Shown one piece after another: positions 12,400-24,700 of a stretch of 64,000 nt of DNA. The DNA is taken from the NCBI GenBank assembly GCA_947179155.2, contig OX359282.1, positions 26,956,721 through 27,020,720 of the forward strand. The letters are read 5' to 3'. The translations under genes and the position numbers were made by a program. The notes below the pieces were generated by a model. That model was not told where the DNA came from. It was given only the letters and a program-made list of their open reading frames with translations, and did not search any database. Position 1 is the stretch's first letter; the number at the start of each line of letters is the position of its first letter. The stretch comes from Hedera helix (Eukaryota; Streptophyta; Magnoliopsida; Apiales; Araliaceae).

Positions 12400-12736
12400 G
12401 CCGGTGTTGTTTATTAGTTTGGTTGTCCCTTTATAATTGGTACTATCACTATATTTGCAATTTCATTTTCACTTTTAGGTTTGCATAAAAAGGTCTAAAG
12501 CTATATTTTTTATACTGATGATTGGAGAGGACTTTAGATTTGAGGTGTATTGGTTAGAACTGACAAACCCCCAAAATATAAGAACAAAAAATCCTTAATT
12601 TCTTTAAATGATATGGAGATTTTGGAAAGCTCTAATTTTTTTTGCTACCAGAATTGGTGAAATGGTAGAAATATGGGTTTTTTTTATTTTTTGTTTTGTA
12701 TATTTGAGTGATAGAGATGTTTATCTAATTCTGTGT
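12400..12736. other. Intergenic stretch, nothing recognised
   Basis: The sequence immediately right of the retrotransposon is less repetitive than the rest and may be host single-copy DNA. No coding exon or RNA gene can be supported. Confidence 0.4.
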
Positions 12737-13510
12737 GTGCACACCTAGAAGGGGGGGGGGGGGGGGTTGTTGAATAGGTGTTTAAGTTTTAAACGTTTTC
12801 TAATGGAAATTTAAAATTTTCTGCAAACTAACGTAATTCAGAGAGGTAAGACATGTCTTCTTTGGTATCTGTTTTAAGTTATGTTCTTAGTTACTTATAA
12901 TCCAGACATGTATACTCTGTCTGCTTTGAGAAAACTTATTCAACTTTCAATAAAACAGAATAATATATTGCAGAATTGAAATAACAGAGTAGTAAATACC
13001 CCAAGATTTTTTACGTGGTTTGACCCTTAATTCCCTAATAAAATAGTTTAATCCACGTCCAATACCAATTGGTATTAGAGACCTTTTTATTAATGAATAT
13101 CTCAATTTAAATACAATTACTAACTGTACAAAGAAGCTTTCAATCTCAGTTGGACACCACTGCCCCTGTTGCACCTCTACAACCATCAAAGCTTCATTTG
13201 CACAACCCTTGCCCACTACTGGACCAACCAAGCCAAACACGGCTTGAACACCAATTTGTATATGAACGAATATGATTACAAAATAAATTATGATTTTTCA
13301 GACAAAATAGATCAATACCAAGGAACAAGGCTGCTAAATTTTTTATATGAAAGCTCTTTAGTGTATATATATGAATTACTTGAAAGCTTATTTCTCTTTG
13401 CTTTGTTTTGCCAAGAAAGAATAGTATATATAATACAAGTTCCAACATCAATGAGAAAATCTGAACACCAATTACCTAATTTGATTTTGAATAGCCAATC
13501 AATAATAGCG
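12737..13510. mobile_element. LTR-like remnant with poly-G tract
   Basis: Opens with CACACCTAGAAGG, a run of 16 G at 12,751-12,766, then TTGTTGAATAGGTG. This layout is shared with the LTR starts at 31,188 and 57,111 and is common at the start of plant LTRs. A block at about 13,010-13,060 (TTTACGTGGTTTGACCC) is also typical of plant LTRs. No second LTR, primer site or target duplication is visible. The overlapping open frames are not recognisable proteins. Confidence 0.4.
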
Positions 13511-13708
13511 TGATTTTGGGGTAATCAAATCCTTTCCAAAACTGTTTTTAAGAAATTTGAATTTTAAACAAAAACAGTTAGAATACTTATTTTTAGAAAG
13601 TATATCACCACTTATTTGACCAATTAATATAAGAATAATTTAGTTCAACCAAATCAGTTTTGATATAACCTATTTTCATAATGTGTGTGGTTTGATAGAC
13701 AGACCTCA

Positions 13709-13709
<1 letters not shown>

Positions 13710-13758
<49 letters not shown>
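13710..13758. repeat. (AT)n microsatellite
   Basis: Uninterrupted alternating A and T for about 49 bases. Confidence 0.97.
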
Positions 13759-13760
<2 letters not shown>

Positions 13761-14454
13761 AAAATCATTGAACTTAATATTCTTTAAATTCAAACACAGT
13801 GTGAGTGTAACTTGTTAATATTTACTTGTTGAGTCTTTCGTTGCTCATCCTTGCAAATATAATTTCATTTGCAACGTTGAATGATAACCCAGGATGTTCC
13901 AATCCGGACCCAAAAGGAAAAAGACCCTGCTAGATTAGTTGTATTACTTTTGTTTTTGTTTGTTTTTGTTTAAGTCTTTTCAGACTTTGATGTAATAAAG
14001 GACATGATCTTGGAATCTATGTAACCGAACTTAAAGTTATGAAATATATTATTATCTTTTGTTATATCAATTGCCTTGTACTTATATTCTTAGATGATTT
14101 AGAATGTTGTACTGATTTAGTACATTATTTATACGAACTATACATCTGAACGAGGGTATTAAATATTGAGAGTTATGTAAGCACTGAGGTTCCCCATAAT
14201 GAGCGCCGGTACGGTATTTACCTAAACTGGAATGCGCCCCTCTGTTGCCAGCAATAAACTTCATCCTTAATACTATGAATTTCAGATAGATAGGGATTAT
14301 TGATATGAAAGAGATATCCATGATACTGCAAATATAGGCCCGTCCCTAAACGACTTCGTTTTGGACGCTGTCGTTTGATTTCTCTTGCCTGTAGTATTAA
14401 ATTACAGATGAAGGATTTTAAGATTAAAAATTTTCTTTTCCTCCCGAGTATTCT
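13759..14454. other. Intergenic stretch with no supportable gene
   Basis: Less AT-rich patches occur at 13,880-13,930 and 14,190-14,340, the latter with a 79-codon minus-strand frame. I cannot match either to a family. An old gene or transposon fragment is possible. Confidence 0.35.
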
Positions 14455-14651
14455 CGTTGCAGATTCATGTTAGCTGCCTAGATCACATGAATCAATAAGA
14501 ATACACAAGGAAAAAAAAATTAATAGCCTTAAGTCGAACAACGCAGATCGTTACTGTAAAAATGAGATAAGATCCAAAATGATTATTATGAACAATGACG
14601 ATCGCAGTTTTATAATTAACGTTATAAATCTTTTATTTCTCTTGCATTACA
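14455..14651. repeat. First unit of the 173-bp tandem array
   Basis: Shares with the units at 16,687-17,185 the blocks CTCGTTGCAGATTCATGTTA, ATCCAAAATGATT and GTTTTATAATTAA. It is longer than the others because of an internal AT-rich insertion. The array is split after this unit by the solo LTR at 14,652-16,686. Confidence 0.75.
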
Positions 14652-15380
14652 TGTTGTTTTGCAAAAATATAGCATACATATAATCAAATTATATAAGCGC
14701 AACGAAAGTAAGCAAAATTAGATTTTAAATTTTTTCTACAAATCAATAACCATGATCTTTCTTATACGACTATTATTAATTGAGGAAGGATAAAAGATTT
14801 ATACCTTTGTAGAACCAAGCTTCCACAGGTACAAGTTTAACTCTCTTTAATCCTTCGCGTTCTTCTTCAAATTCACCGATTAGATTCCACGGATCAATGT
14901 TAACTCCTCAAGTGTGAAGCCTCTAGATATGATCCACCAAGAGATCTATGAATTAAAGAAGTGAATTTTGGTTTCTCCAAACCATGGGTGGCTAACCCTG
15001 ATTCTCTCTCTCTCTAACTCCTTAAATGTAGAGAATTATGAAGTACTCTATCTATTTTTGTGAAAGAGTGTGTAACCTTAATCTATGATAAGACTCATCT
15101 TATTTATAAATGTAGTCAACCCTCCTAAACTATTTAGAATTAGGGTTTCAATTTAATTCACAATTTAATTAGGAACTAAATTAATTAATTATAATTCTTA
15201 AACCATTTAGGAACTTAATTATTTAATAATAAGAGTGCTTCTTATTAATTAATTACTAAACTATTTAATAACTTAATTAATTATTATAATTATAATTCCT
15301 AAATTATTTAGGAACTTAATTATTTTATAATAACATTACTTCTTATTAATTAATTCTTAAACTATTTAAGAACTAAATAA

Positions 15381-15473
<93 letters not shown>

Positions 15474-16686
15474 GACTCCTCTTATTAATTTATAATTAGT
15501 ATTTATAAAATACTAAATTATAAATATTATGATATTTAATTTATTCTATTACCATAGTATAAATTAAATATATTTAATTTATTATTACAATTATGTCATT
15601 CACTTCTAAAATAAATATTACTCTTTTGCGGTGTGACCCCTTAGGTTCTCCATATTAAACTGGTTGTAGAATAAATTAATTAGTACATTTCTAATCTTAT
15701 TTATATAAATAAATTAAACAATTTAATTTATTAATAAATAATATTTATTCTTACAGTAAGGGTAAGTCCCCTTAGCGATTAATCGACATTTCTAGATAAT
15801 ATAGATTTCAACATTTGATCGTAAAAGAACCTTACAGCGAATAGTTACCGTACAATTCAATCATTCTACCACGCAACGTCTCAATCAAATATAAGATATA
15901 TAATTTCTATCAAGTCTTATTTATTTAATCATATACATTTCAATTCACAAATATACAACTTTAGTTAATGTAAATAAAAAACTCTTTTCTAATTCTATTC
16001 AACCATGGCCAGGGATTTATGAGTTACCACTTATTAAATCGCATAGGATATTCTCTCATTTTACTAAAAGTGGTAGATCCTTTGTTAATCATTCACATAT
16101 CTCCATGTATACCTTATTATACCCAATCATATCATCTGATATACCAACAAGCCTTAAGGAATATGTCAAAGCATAACTCATTACACACAAGATACTATGA
16201 TGATCGATTTTAAGTCCAAGGATCACTTGTACAACTATCACGTACATAAGGAACTCATATTGACAGACAAGTAAAACTCCATTAGGTGTTCCTTTAGTGA
16301 ATCACGTTCGATGAACTTATTCTCTAATAAGCACTTACATACTTGCTTTAGTGTCTCTACACAAATGATTATGAGATCGATCATCCTCTTCGTAAGAGCA
16401 AACATAATATATACCAATCCATCCGTATCTACTAATCCCATTTTTAGTGATCCAACAATTAGGAACAATTTTAGTTTTGAGGTATCTTGAATTTAGATCT
16501 CATTAGCATGATCTTTATCATGGTTCTAAAAGCAGTGCTTAAAAAATATGTTAATCCATTTAATTAATTCAGCTTATTAATCATGAATAAAGAAATGCCT
16601 TGATACTTTTATTAATAAACAAATAAGATTACAAAGTATATGCATATCATATCAAATGTGATTGGCTTGAGGGCATTATACTTTCA
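14652..16686 (-). mobile_element. Solo LTR (2,035 bp), probably copia-type
   Basis: TG...CA ends (plus strand TGTTGTTTTGC to ATTATACTTTCA) with matching 5-bp target duplications TTACA at 14,647-14,651 and 16,687-16,691. A TATAAATA on the minus strand at 15,101-15,108 suggests minus orientation. There is no internal region, so it is probably the product of recombination between the two LTRs of a complete element. It contains a (TAG)n(TAA)n tract at 15,380-15,472. The plus-strand frames inside are not genes. Copia assignment is by general resemblance only. Confidence 0.85.
15380..15472. repeat. Compound (TAG)n(TAA)n microsatellite
   Basis: About 19 TAG triplets followed directly by about 12 TAA/AAT triplets, inside the solo LTR. 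Confidence 0.97.
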
Positions 16687-17185
16687 TTACAACGTTGCAG
16701 ATTCATGTTATACGCAAGAAGAAATAGAACATTTAATAGCGTCAATTATAACTACACAAATCGCTATTGTGAAAATGCGATGATATCCAAAATGATTGTT
16801 ATAAACAATGACGAATTCAATTTTATAATTAAGGTTATAAATTTTCTATTTCTCATGCGTATCCTCGTTGTAGATTCATGTTATCTGCAAGAAGAAATAA
16901 AGAATTTGTTAGCCATAATTATAACTACCCAAATCGCTACTGTGAAAATAAGATGAGATCCAAAATGATTGCTATAAACAATGACGAATATAGTTTTCTA
17001 ATTAAGGCTATTAGATTTCTATTTCTCCTGCGTATCCTCATTGCAGATTCATGTTATCTGCAAGAAGAAATAGAGAATTTAGTAGCCATAATTAAAACTA
17101 CTTACATCGCTACTGTGAAAATGAGATGAGATCCAACATGATTGCTATGAACAAAGACGAATGCCAGTTTTATAATTAAACTAGC
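16687..17185. repeat. Remaining units of the 173-bp tandem array
   Basis: Three head-to-tail units with a period of 173 bases: GCAGATTCATGTTATmCGCA recurs at about 16,698, 16,871 and 17,044. Each continues through GAAGAAATA, AACTAC, ATCGCTA(T/C)TGTGAAAAT and ACAATGACGAAT. Open frames of 83 codons recur with the same spacing, a by-product of the repeat. With the unit at 14,455 the array had four copies before the solo LTR landed. Confidence 0.9.
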
Positions 17186-17460
17186 GTCCACAGTATTAAA
17201 TTGCGGACGGTAATTTCACCGTCCGCAGTATAATTCTGCGGAAGGTGAAATTTCAACTCGTCGTCGTTTCCTCGAGTAAGACCTAGTTTTCACCGTCCAT
17301 AGTATAATACTATGGACGGTGAATGTATTAAATACATGTTGGGGGTATTTTGGATATTTAATACCATCCGTAGTATAATACTGCGGATACCTGAAAATTA
17401 TACTGTGGACGAGGACTATTTAAACCGTCAGATCTCAGCCTAGACGGTTGAGATCTGTTG
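17184..17460. mobile_element. Cluster of palindromes, foldback element of unknown class
   Basis: Starts ACTAGCGTCCACAGTATTAA. The motif ACCGTCC(G/A)(C/T)AGTATAAT and its complement then recur several times. A near-perfect 31-bp palindrome lies at 17,294-17,324 (CACCGTCCATAGTAT and its complement), others at about 17,200-17,240 and 17,365-17,410. The right edge has an inverted CAGATCTCA...TGAGATCTG pair at about 17,430-17,460. The opening motif also occurs at about 61,858. Confidence 0.6.
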
Positions 17461-18200
17461 TAAGGATAGTTCTATTTTTTCAACGTTATTAATGGATAGA
17501 TCGCCTATATAGTGATACATAGTAAATGATTATTATGGACACTATTTCAATAAAAACATACCTACTAGAGTAACGACAGATAAATTTTTTTCCATTACGC
17601 TGCTGCTCTTAGTAGAGGTATGAAGGAATGTTCTTAATATCATTACTTGAGTTAGATTTAAATAAGTTTAATATATTTATTTATAATATAATTTATATTA
17701 ATTAAATCAAATCATATAATAATATAGGGTTTAAATTTTGAATAATCAAATTGTCACAATAATTCGCAATGTCAATTTTTTTTATTTAAGAATTTATTTG
17801 TATTACATTGAATGTAATTGACAATGTTAAATTATATTACTTAAAAAATTATTTATACAATTAAATACATTGAATATAATTAACAATTTGAAATTTTATT
17901 ACTGAAGAAATTATTTATAAAAATACGTACATTAAATATAATTGACAATATTAAATTTTATTACTTAAAAAATATTTATATAAATAAATATATTGAAACT
18001 ATTTAAATCTAATTAAAGTGGGGCATTTAGAATATTCTTCTATGTCTCTACTAAGAGTAATGGTAAGAAGAAAAATATATATATATGTGCCACTACTAAG
18101 GTCTAAGAGTAGCGGCAGACGTGTTTTGTAAGTATTGGATCTTGCATTGAAAGGTTCAAGATGAATTTGTTGATAATATTCATAACAATCATTCGCTAGA

Positions 18201-18206
<6 letters not shown>

Positions 18207-18261
<55 letters not shown>
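18207..18261. repeat. (AT)n microsatellite
   Basis: About 55 bases of alternating A and T. Confidence 0.97.
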
Positions 18262-18263
<2 letters not shown>

Positions 18264-19023
18264 TAATGTGGTACAATTTTGATCAACCTGCATCACGCTC
18301 GCATATTATCCTTAAAAAATTTGAAAAGATTCCTTAGCTCTGCTGTCTTATGAAGTTATATACTCATGATAGAAACAAGAATGCAAATGTATTTATTATG
18401 GATAAATATATACATCACTGCAATATTTTTATAATTTATCTAAATGACTATATTTTACGCAAAAGAGTGCGTTGATAATAGTTTTGGATTAAAATAAAGT
18501 TTTTTTTGTGTGTGTAAAATTCAATCATTTAGATAAATTATAAAAATATTGTAAAAATGTATATATTTATTCATTTATTATTGTTGACTTATGTAGTTCA
18601 TGTACGAGGCTCTGAGCATTACTCTCCATTTTTTAGACACGTTAATGATAGTTGTTGACTTGTGTAGTTTATGCATGAGCAGTACTTATAATTTTATACA
18701 ACCGCTAATTAATCCCATGATCATTGGTTCCCAAAACATTAGTTTGTTAACAGCCACATTGAACAATACAGTTGGCATCAAAGACTTCATTTGTTTTTTA
18801 GAGGCACCCAGGGGCAGCCTGTCCCTAAATTGTGGACATTGGGGCCCGTCCCTAAGGTCTAAGCACTTGAATCTCTCTCTTCAGCTTATATTCGGCTAAC
18901 ACTTTTTAAAATATTCCTGAAAAGTCAAAAAAAAATAAAAAAATCAAGGTGTGCAGTATGTAAAAATTATAAAAATAAATTTTTTAAAAAAAAATGATAA
19001 AAGAATTGACTATCTAAAAAAAC

Positions 19024-19025
<2 letters not shown>

Positions 19026-19082
<57 letters not shown>
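19026..19082. repeat. (AT)n microsatellite
   Basis: About 57 bases of alternating A and T. Confidence 0.97.
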
Positions 19083-19084
<2 letters not shown>

Positions 19085-19399
19085 CACTAACATACGAATT
19101 CTCCCTAAAATTACATTAAAATATAAAGTATTAAACAATTTTGAGTCTTCATTTATTGAAATTATTTTATAATCTTCAATAAAATTTTACAATTAAATAA
19201 CTAAAGAAAAGTCTTCAATAAGTTCTCAAGGACCTTGATCAACCAAGAGATACAAACAACAATATATGATGTTCTTTTAAAAAGTAAACTGAGCAATAAA
19301 AAAAACGAGTCAGTGAGATTGTGCTCGATGAAGTAAACATAACATATAAATAAAGAAGATATAAAAACATTTCATTGTGTTCAAAAAAACACAACACAG

Positions 19400-19413
19400 A
19401 GAGAGAGAGAGAG

Positions 19414-19458
<45 letters not shown>
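19400..19458. repeat. Compound (GA)n(AT)n microsatellite
   Basis: A short GA run followed by about 40 bases of alternating AT. Confidence 0.95.
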
Positions 19459-19461
<3 letters not shown>

Positions 19462-20123
19462 TAGCATACATATTTACCTTGAGACTTTGATCCTTCAATT
19501 GTAATCAATTTTGTCCTTGTATTGGAGGGGGAAAAAAATCATTTGAGAGCATCCTTCATTGATTCACGTGCCAAAAATCATCATGCTACAAGAAGGCAAT
19601 AGACCTGGAAGGGTAGAACATAAATATGCACATATGGATTGACAGATGTATAAAATATTCGGGTCATTAAAAGAGTTGCAACCTTCTAAGAAAATGCAGA
19701 TTCGGGTTTTTGAAGAAATTCTTACTATTATAAAATTACTAATTTCTAGTGATAAAAGGCAATTTTAATTAATTAGCATGCCAGGTGTGTTCATACTTCA
19801 TATAATGTGCTTCCAAGTAGCCTTTATATATATATATATACTGAATCTTACAGAAATTTACGTTTTTTGTAATTAGACGTGTGTTGGCCTGAGAAACAAC
19901 TAAAAAACCTTAAACATAAAGAATCCAAGTCCCTGACAGACTAACCGTGATAGTTAAAAATCTATAATCGAGCAAGTTAAGAAATAAAATAAAAATGTAA
20001 TATTTAGTCATCCAAGGCAAAAAAGAAAAAAAAAAAAAAAAAAAAAGAAAAGAAGAGAAAACAGTAGTAGAACAAATAATAGCTATAGAACTTTAACATG
20101 CCAAGTTTGAAAGGCAACCGTAC

Positions 20124-21128
20124 CTATTCTGAGTGTTTCAACCTTTTAAAGGGGCATAGTAGTGGTTCTACCGCATCGACATCACGGACTCTCTTGCAGT
20201 CAAGAAAAACCCCACACATCTCCACAGTCACATCCTCAGTTCCTCTGAAGGGGACCTCAATTCTATCTCCACTTTTCATTGAGATTGGTTTTCCTATATA
20301 TCTCACCCACGAATGAACTCTAGTGGCCTGTACAGAGCCCAGATACTTGAGTTGAGTACCATCCATTTCATTAGTGATGACTGCTTTAATCTGAGAATGA
20401 AGTTTGCCTCTGAAAGCAACCCAGAAAGCCATCCCCATGAAATTATTTTAACATCCCCAGGCATCTGAAATGAGGTTGAATATCCCATTGTTTGATGACC
20501 GAACCAATCTTGAATCATCCTACTGAAAGGTAAACATCACACCCGCCAAATCCAGAGCAATCTGTTACACAAAGAACAATTTAAGAAAAAGAAGAAAATT
20601 TCAAAAAAAAGAAAAAGAAAAAGAAAAAAGAAAACCCTTACTTGCAGGAAACTCCATATGAAATTTGATACCAAATTACCACAATCTGTGAGAATTAACC
20701 TGCGCAGGTTGGTTAAATTTGATAGATCTGGCAATTTTTGTAGTGACTTGCAACCGCTTGCATTTAGAGAATAGAGATGACAAGGAAGTTCTTGTAGTGA
20801 TTCAAGGTTGCTGCATTCACTCAAGTCTAGGTACCCTAAATTAGAATGAAATTTTGGCAGTGATCGAAGATTGCTGCATCCAGTCAGTCTAGGTACTTTA
20901 ACTTGCAACGAAGTTTTGGAAGTGATCGAAGACTTGTGCGGTTAATCAACCTGAGGTCTTCTAAATTAGGGGGAAGTTTTGGCAGTGACAAAAGCCTGTT
21001 GCAATCACTCAAGTCTAGCTCGTCTAAATCAGGAGGAAGCTCTGGGAGTGATTCAAGACGAGTAATTGTTCAAGTACAGTTAACGTAGAACAGGAGGAAG
21101 CTCTGGGAGTGATTCGAGACTGGTGCAA
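20124..21128 (-). pseudogene. Decayed 3' part of the TNL gene: last LRRs and post-LRR (C-JID) exon
   Basis: Downstream of the premature stop the LRR exon continues as recognisable but broken repeats. Lesions against sister repeats: a 4-base insertion near 21,155, a TAA replacing a Gly codon near 21,085, and a 2-base loss just after it. A clean stretch (SNLRSLPKFHSNLGYLDLSE) leads to a good donor (CTGCAA then GTAAGG, exon end 20,642). A last exon starts near 20,523 after a TTTACCTTTCAG acceptor with WFGHQTMGYSTSFQMPGD, the start of the C-JID/post-LRR domain of TNLs. A one-base shift near 20,445 moves the rest (FWVAFRGK, IGKPISMKSGDRIEVPF, GVFLDCK) into another frame, ending at TAG 20,124-20,126. 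Confidence 0.85.
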
Positions 21129-21740
21129 TTACTCAAGTCTAGCTTGTCTAATTAAATCAGGAGGAAGCTCTGGGAGTGATTCAAGACTAGAGCAATTGTT
21201 CAAGTACAGTCCACGTAGAACAGGAGGAAGCTCCGGGAGTGATTTGAGACTGGTGCAATTGGTCAAGTATAGTTTGACTAAATCAGTAGGAAGTTCCGGG
21301 AGTGATTTAAGACTGGTGCAATTGCTCAACTCTAGGACGCATAAATGAAGAGGAAGTTCTGGTAGTGACTGAAGGCTGACACAATTAGTCAATTCTAGTT
21401 TCTTTATATTAAAAGGAAGTTCTTGTATTGATTGAAGATTGCTAACATTTGCTAACTTGAGGGTGTGGCGATCTGACGATAGATTACAGGATAAAAATTT
21501 AGGAGGAATTTTTGGTAGTGATCGAAGACTAGTGCAGTTGTTCAGGGATAAAGTTTGTAAACTAAGAGGAAGTTCAGGGAGGAATTGAAGACTCCAACAT
21601 TCATCCAAGTCTATGTGGCGTAAACTAGGAGGAAGTTTTGGGAGTGATTGAAGACTACTGCATTTGGAAAAATCCAAACCTACTAAATTGGGAGGAAGTT
21701 CTGGTAGTGACTGAAGACTCGAGCAGCGGGACACATCCAA
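20680..21740 (-). repeat. Tandem array of about 60-bp LRR-coding units
   Basis: On the minus strand about 15 successive units of about 60-63 bp each encode a variant of NCTSLxSLPELPPxLxxLxL. Some neighbours are nearly identical at the DNA level (for example those at about 21,040-21,105, 21,100-21,170 and 21,200-21,260), so they arose by recent tandem duplication. The frame-breaking lesions fall in this recently duplicated part. Confidence 0.85.
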
Positions 21741-24700
21741 ACGTACTAAATTGACTAACTGACTAAGATTGGATGGTAGGCTATTAAAGTATTCGTTAGT
21801 TAAGCTCAACATTTTCAATGAGGATAAACTTTCGATCCCATGTATATTGTCTCCATCATCAGAACAATCACAGAGAGATAGAGTTTGAAGAGAACTCAGA
21901 TTGTAAATGCTCCTTGGAGTATTCCTTAACCTTTTGCAACGTCTCATATCCAAGTATTTTAACCTAGTTAAACATCCAATGGAATCTGGCAATTGCATAA
22001 TATTGGTTTCGTATAGACCAAAATACGTGAGTGAAGTTAGATTTCCAATATTCTTAGGCAAGTTTTCAAGGTTTGAATCGAAATCTAGATTAAGATACGT
22101 GAGTGAAGTTAGATCGCAAATACTACTTGGAAGGTTTCTAAGGTTCTTGCAACCACACAAATCCAACACCTCCAACTTACCTAGATGTCCAATGGAATCT
22201 GGTAATTGTTCAACACTTGAGCAACATGCACTAAACTTCCTTAAGCATCCCATGTTCCCCAATTGCTCAGGCAATTGATTCAAACTGTGGCATCCATAGA
22301 AATCCAACTCAACCAACTTATGCAAAAGCCCAATCGATGGGTGAATCCACGACAAACTTGAACAACTTTGAAGTATTAATTTCTCAAGGCTTTCCACTCC
22401 TTTGAAATCAGGGGTGGTTTTGAGGAAACGAGAACCACTAGCATTTAGGATTTTCAAGCTTTGTAATTGCTGTTTAAGAGAATAAAAAAATATGGAATTA
22501 GATTATATCTGCATATTTTTCATAAACTATTGAACCAAAGAAACTATGTACTGTACATATTTGATGAGAAGGATGGAGTTGCCACTAATACATACCTTAG
22601 TGCCTTCCCACAATATCTTGACTTTGCTGTGTTGCATGTCAAGGAAAATTAGTTTTGGTGCTTGAAAACTTGAAGGTAAATAATCCAAAGAGCAATAATT
22701 CCAACAAAACCACCTTAATTCTTCAAATAAATTTTCAAAGCTTCCAGTGAGATTCACATTGCTAATCTGAAGCAATCTCAAGTTTGGTAAGCTATGAAAT
22801 GCTCTGGTACTTATATCTACTTCCTCTTGCATGGGCATGACTAGCCTGATACCTTCAATGTTTTCATGTCCCTAATAAAAAGAGAGAATACCATTAATTA
22901 TAATCATAATGAAGTCAAAAAGCGTAGGAGCTTATCAGAGAATTGTGATTAGCTTTTTCAAATGGGGAAGAGGGGTATTCAGAAGTGAGGAAGTATTTCA
23001 CTTGGCCGGGCTAAAGCCCTCAAAGCCTACTAAAGTCTCCGCCCCTACGTATTAGAAGTAAGGGTGAACGGGTGAATATATATCAAGTTAGCATAAGGTC
23101 ATTGGCAGCCTGGCGAATGCATGATGGAGCTTCTGTATTTTTTTTAAACCTTTATCCAAATCCTTAGATAAGATGAAGCTCTATAATTCAATAAATAATT
23201 TTTTTTTCCTTTTGCCATAATATTTAAAAGAGAGAGTATGTGCAAGATAAACTATATGAAACTATTTTTTGAAGCAGTAGATTTTTTGGAATAGTCAAAA
23301 GAGAAAGTGTTAATCTTGTACCTTGAATTTTTTGAGAACATCATAAGCATCCTCATGAAACCACAATCGGCTACGCTTTCTTGGATTCTTAATGGATTGT
23401 TCACGAACAATTTCCCGTCCCATATCCCGAATCAGGTTATGCATCCTCAGTTTATTCCAATTAATTATTAGTAAACATCTTTCCTTTAAAATGCTGATTC
23501 CAATTTCTGGGAAGAAACCACAAGCATCTAAAATCTTGATTGCATCATCCTTGTCCATTCCAATGAAAAAACATGCAATATCGAGGAAGATGTCCCGCAT
23601 TTTATCATCATCAAGTGCATCATAACTTATTCTAAGTTTTTTCTGAATATGGTTGTGGGGATTTTTTTTCAATTTCCCAAACACACTTTCCCACTGTACC
23701 ATGGGTCTGTTGAACAAACTTGAACCCAAAACTTCAAGAGCTAATGGAAGCCCTCCAACATATCTTACAATATCTTTTGAAAGCCCCGTCAAATTTTTCA
23801 AGGGGGTTGTATTTTCAAAGGCATGCCGTCTAAAGAGCTGCAAAGACTCATTGTTGTCCAATTCCTTCACCTCGTGCCTCAATTTTTCTTCAAATTTAGC
23901 TAGTAGATGCAAATCTCTTGTTGTGACAATGATTCTACTTCCAGGACCAAACCATTCCCGATTTCCTGCTAATGATTTCAACTGTTTTATTTCAACTAAA
24001 TCATCAAGAACTATGAGGACTTTTTTTGAACGAAGTCTTTGTTTCACAAAAGTTATTCCTGTATCAACACTGGTAACCTTAAAATTCTTTATTTTCAAAA
24101 GTTGACAAACAAGTTCCTCTAGTAAATTATGCAGACCACGGGGTTCCTCGAAAGTTTCTCTAACATTTTCAAGAAAGCAACTACCTTCAAATTCCCTATA
24201 AATTTTATTATAGAGAGCTTTGACAATTGTAGTTTTGCCGATTCCGGCCATCCCATATATTCCAATGAAACGAACATCATTCGACCCAATGCTTAGTTTT
24301 TGACATATTTCCTTGACACGAGAATCAATGCCAACTTGATGGTCAGTAACATTCAAGTATTTGGGGCATAATTTCATTAGAACATCATTGACAATTTTTT
24401 GGATGAGATCTGCTTCATGCCTGCCAATTTTACCCCAATTTTAATTTGGGAAGTTAAACACAAATTAAAGAACAATGATACATGAGTAATGCTACCTACT
24501 GCACCGAATTACAATTATGCATGTACAAATAAATAATATTGGATAGAATTATGTCTCTCACTTTAAATATGACATATACTTTTAACTAGATTATCGCTAA
24601 TAGTTATCGTAATCTAAAAATATTAATGCATAAAAAAATTAATACTTTTAACAAGATTATAGCTCATAGTTTTATTCATCAAATAACTAAATTTAAATAA

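Larger units (their letters stand above)
17461..20123. other. AT-rich intergenic region downstream of the TNL gene
   Basis: Contains three long AT microsatellites, an AT-rich segment at 17,640-18,000 with repeated AATTGACAAT-like blocks, and a poly-A stretch at about 20,025-20,060. A 99-codon plus-strand frame at 18,600-18,899 matches nothing I know. No gene is supported. Confidence 0.5.

Noticed and set aside
14082..14321. 79-codon minus-strand frame with GNRGAHSSLGKYRTGAHYGE
   Set aside because: Interesting composition, but no recognisable family, and the putative splice sites within it argue against a single frame.
16019..16468. Frames on both strands around 16 kb
   Set aside because: They lie inside the solo LTR and have no domain.
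20903..21348. Plus-strand frames with repeated SGGSSGSD
   Set aside because: They are the antisense of the LRR-coding repeats of the TNL gene.
23392..24105. Plus-strand frames opposite NB-ARC
   Set aside because: Antisense shadows of a well-supported minus-strand exon.
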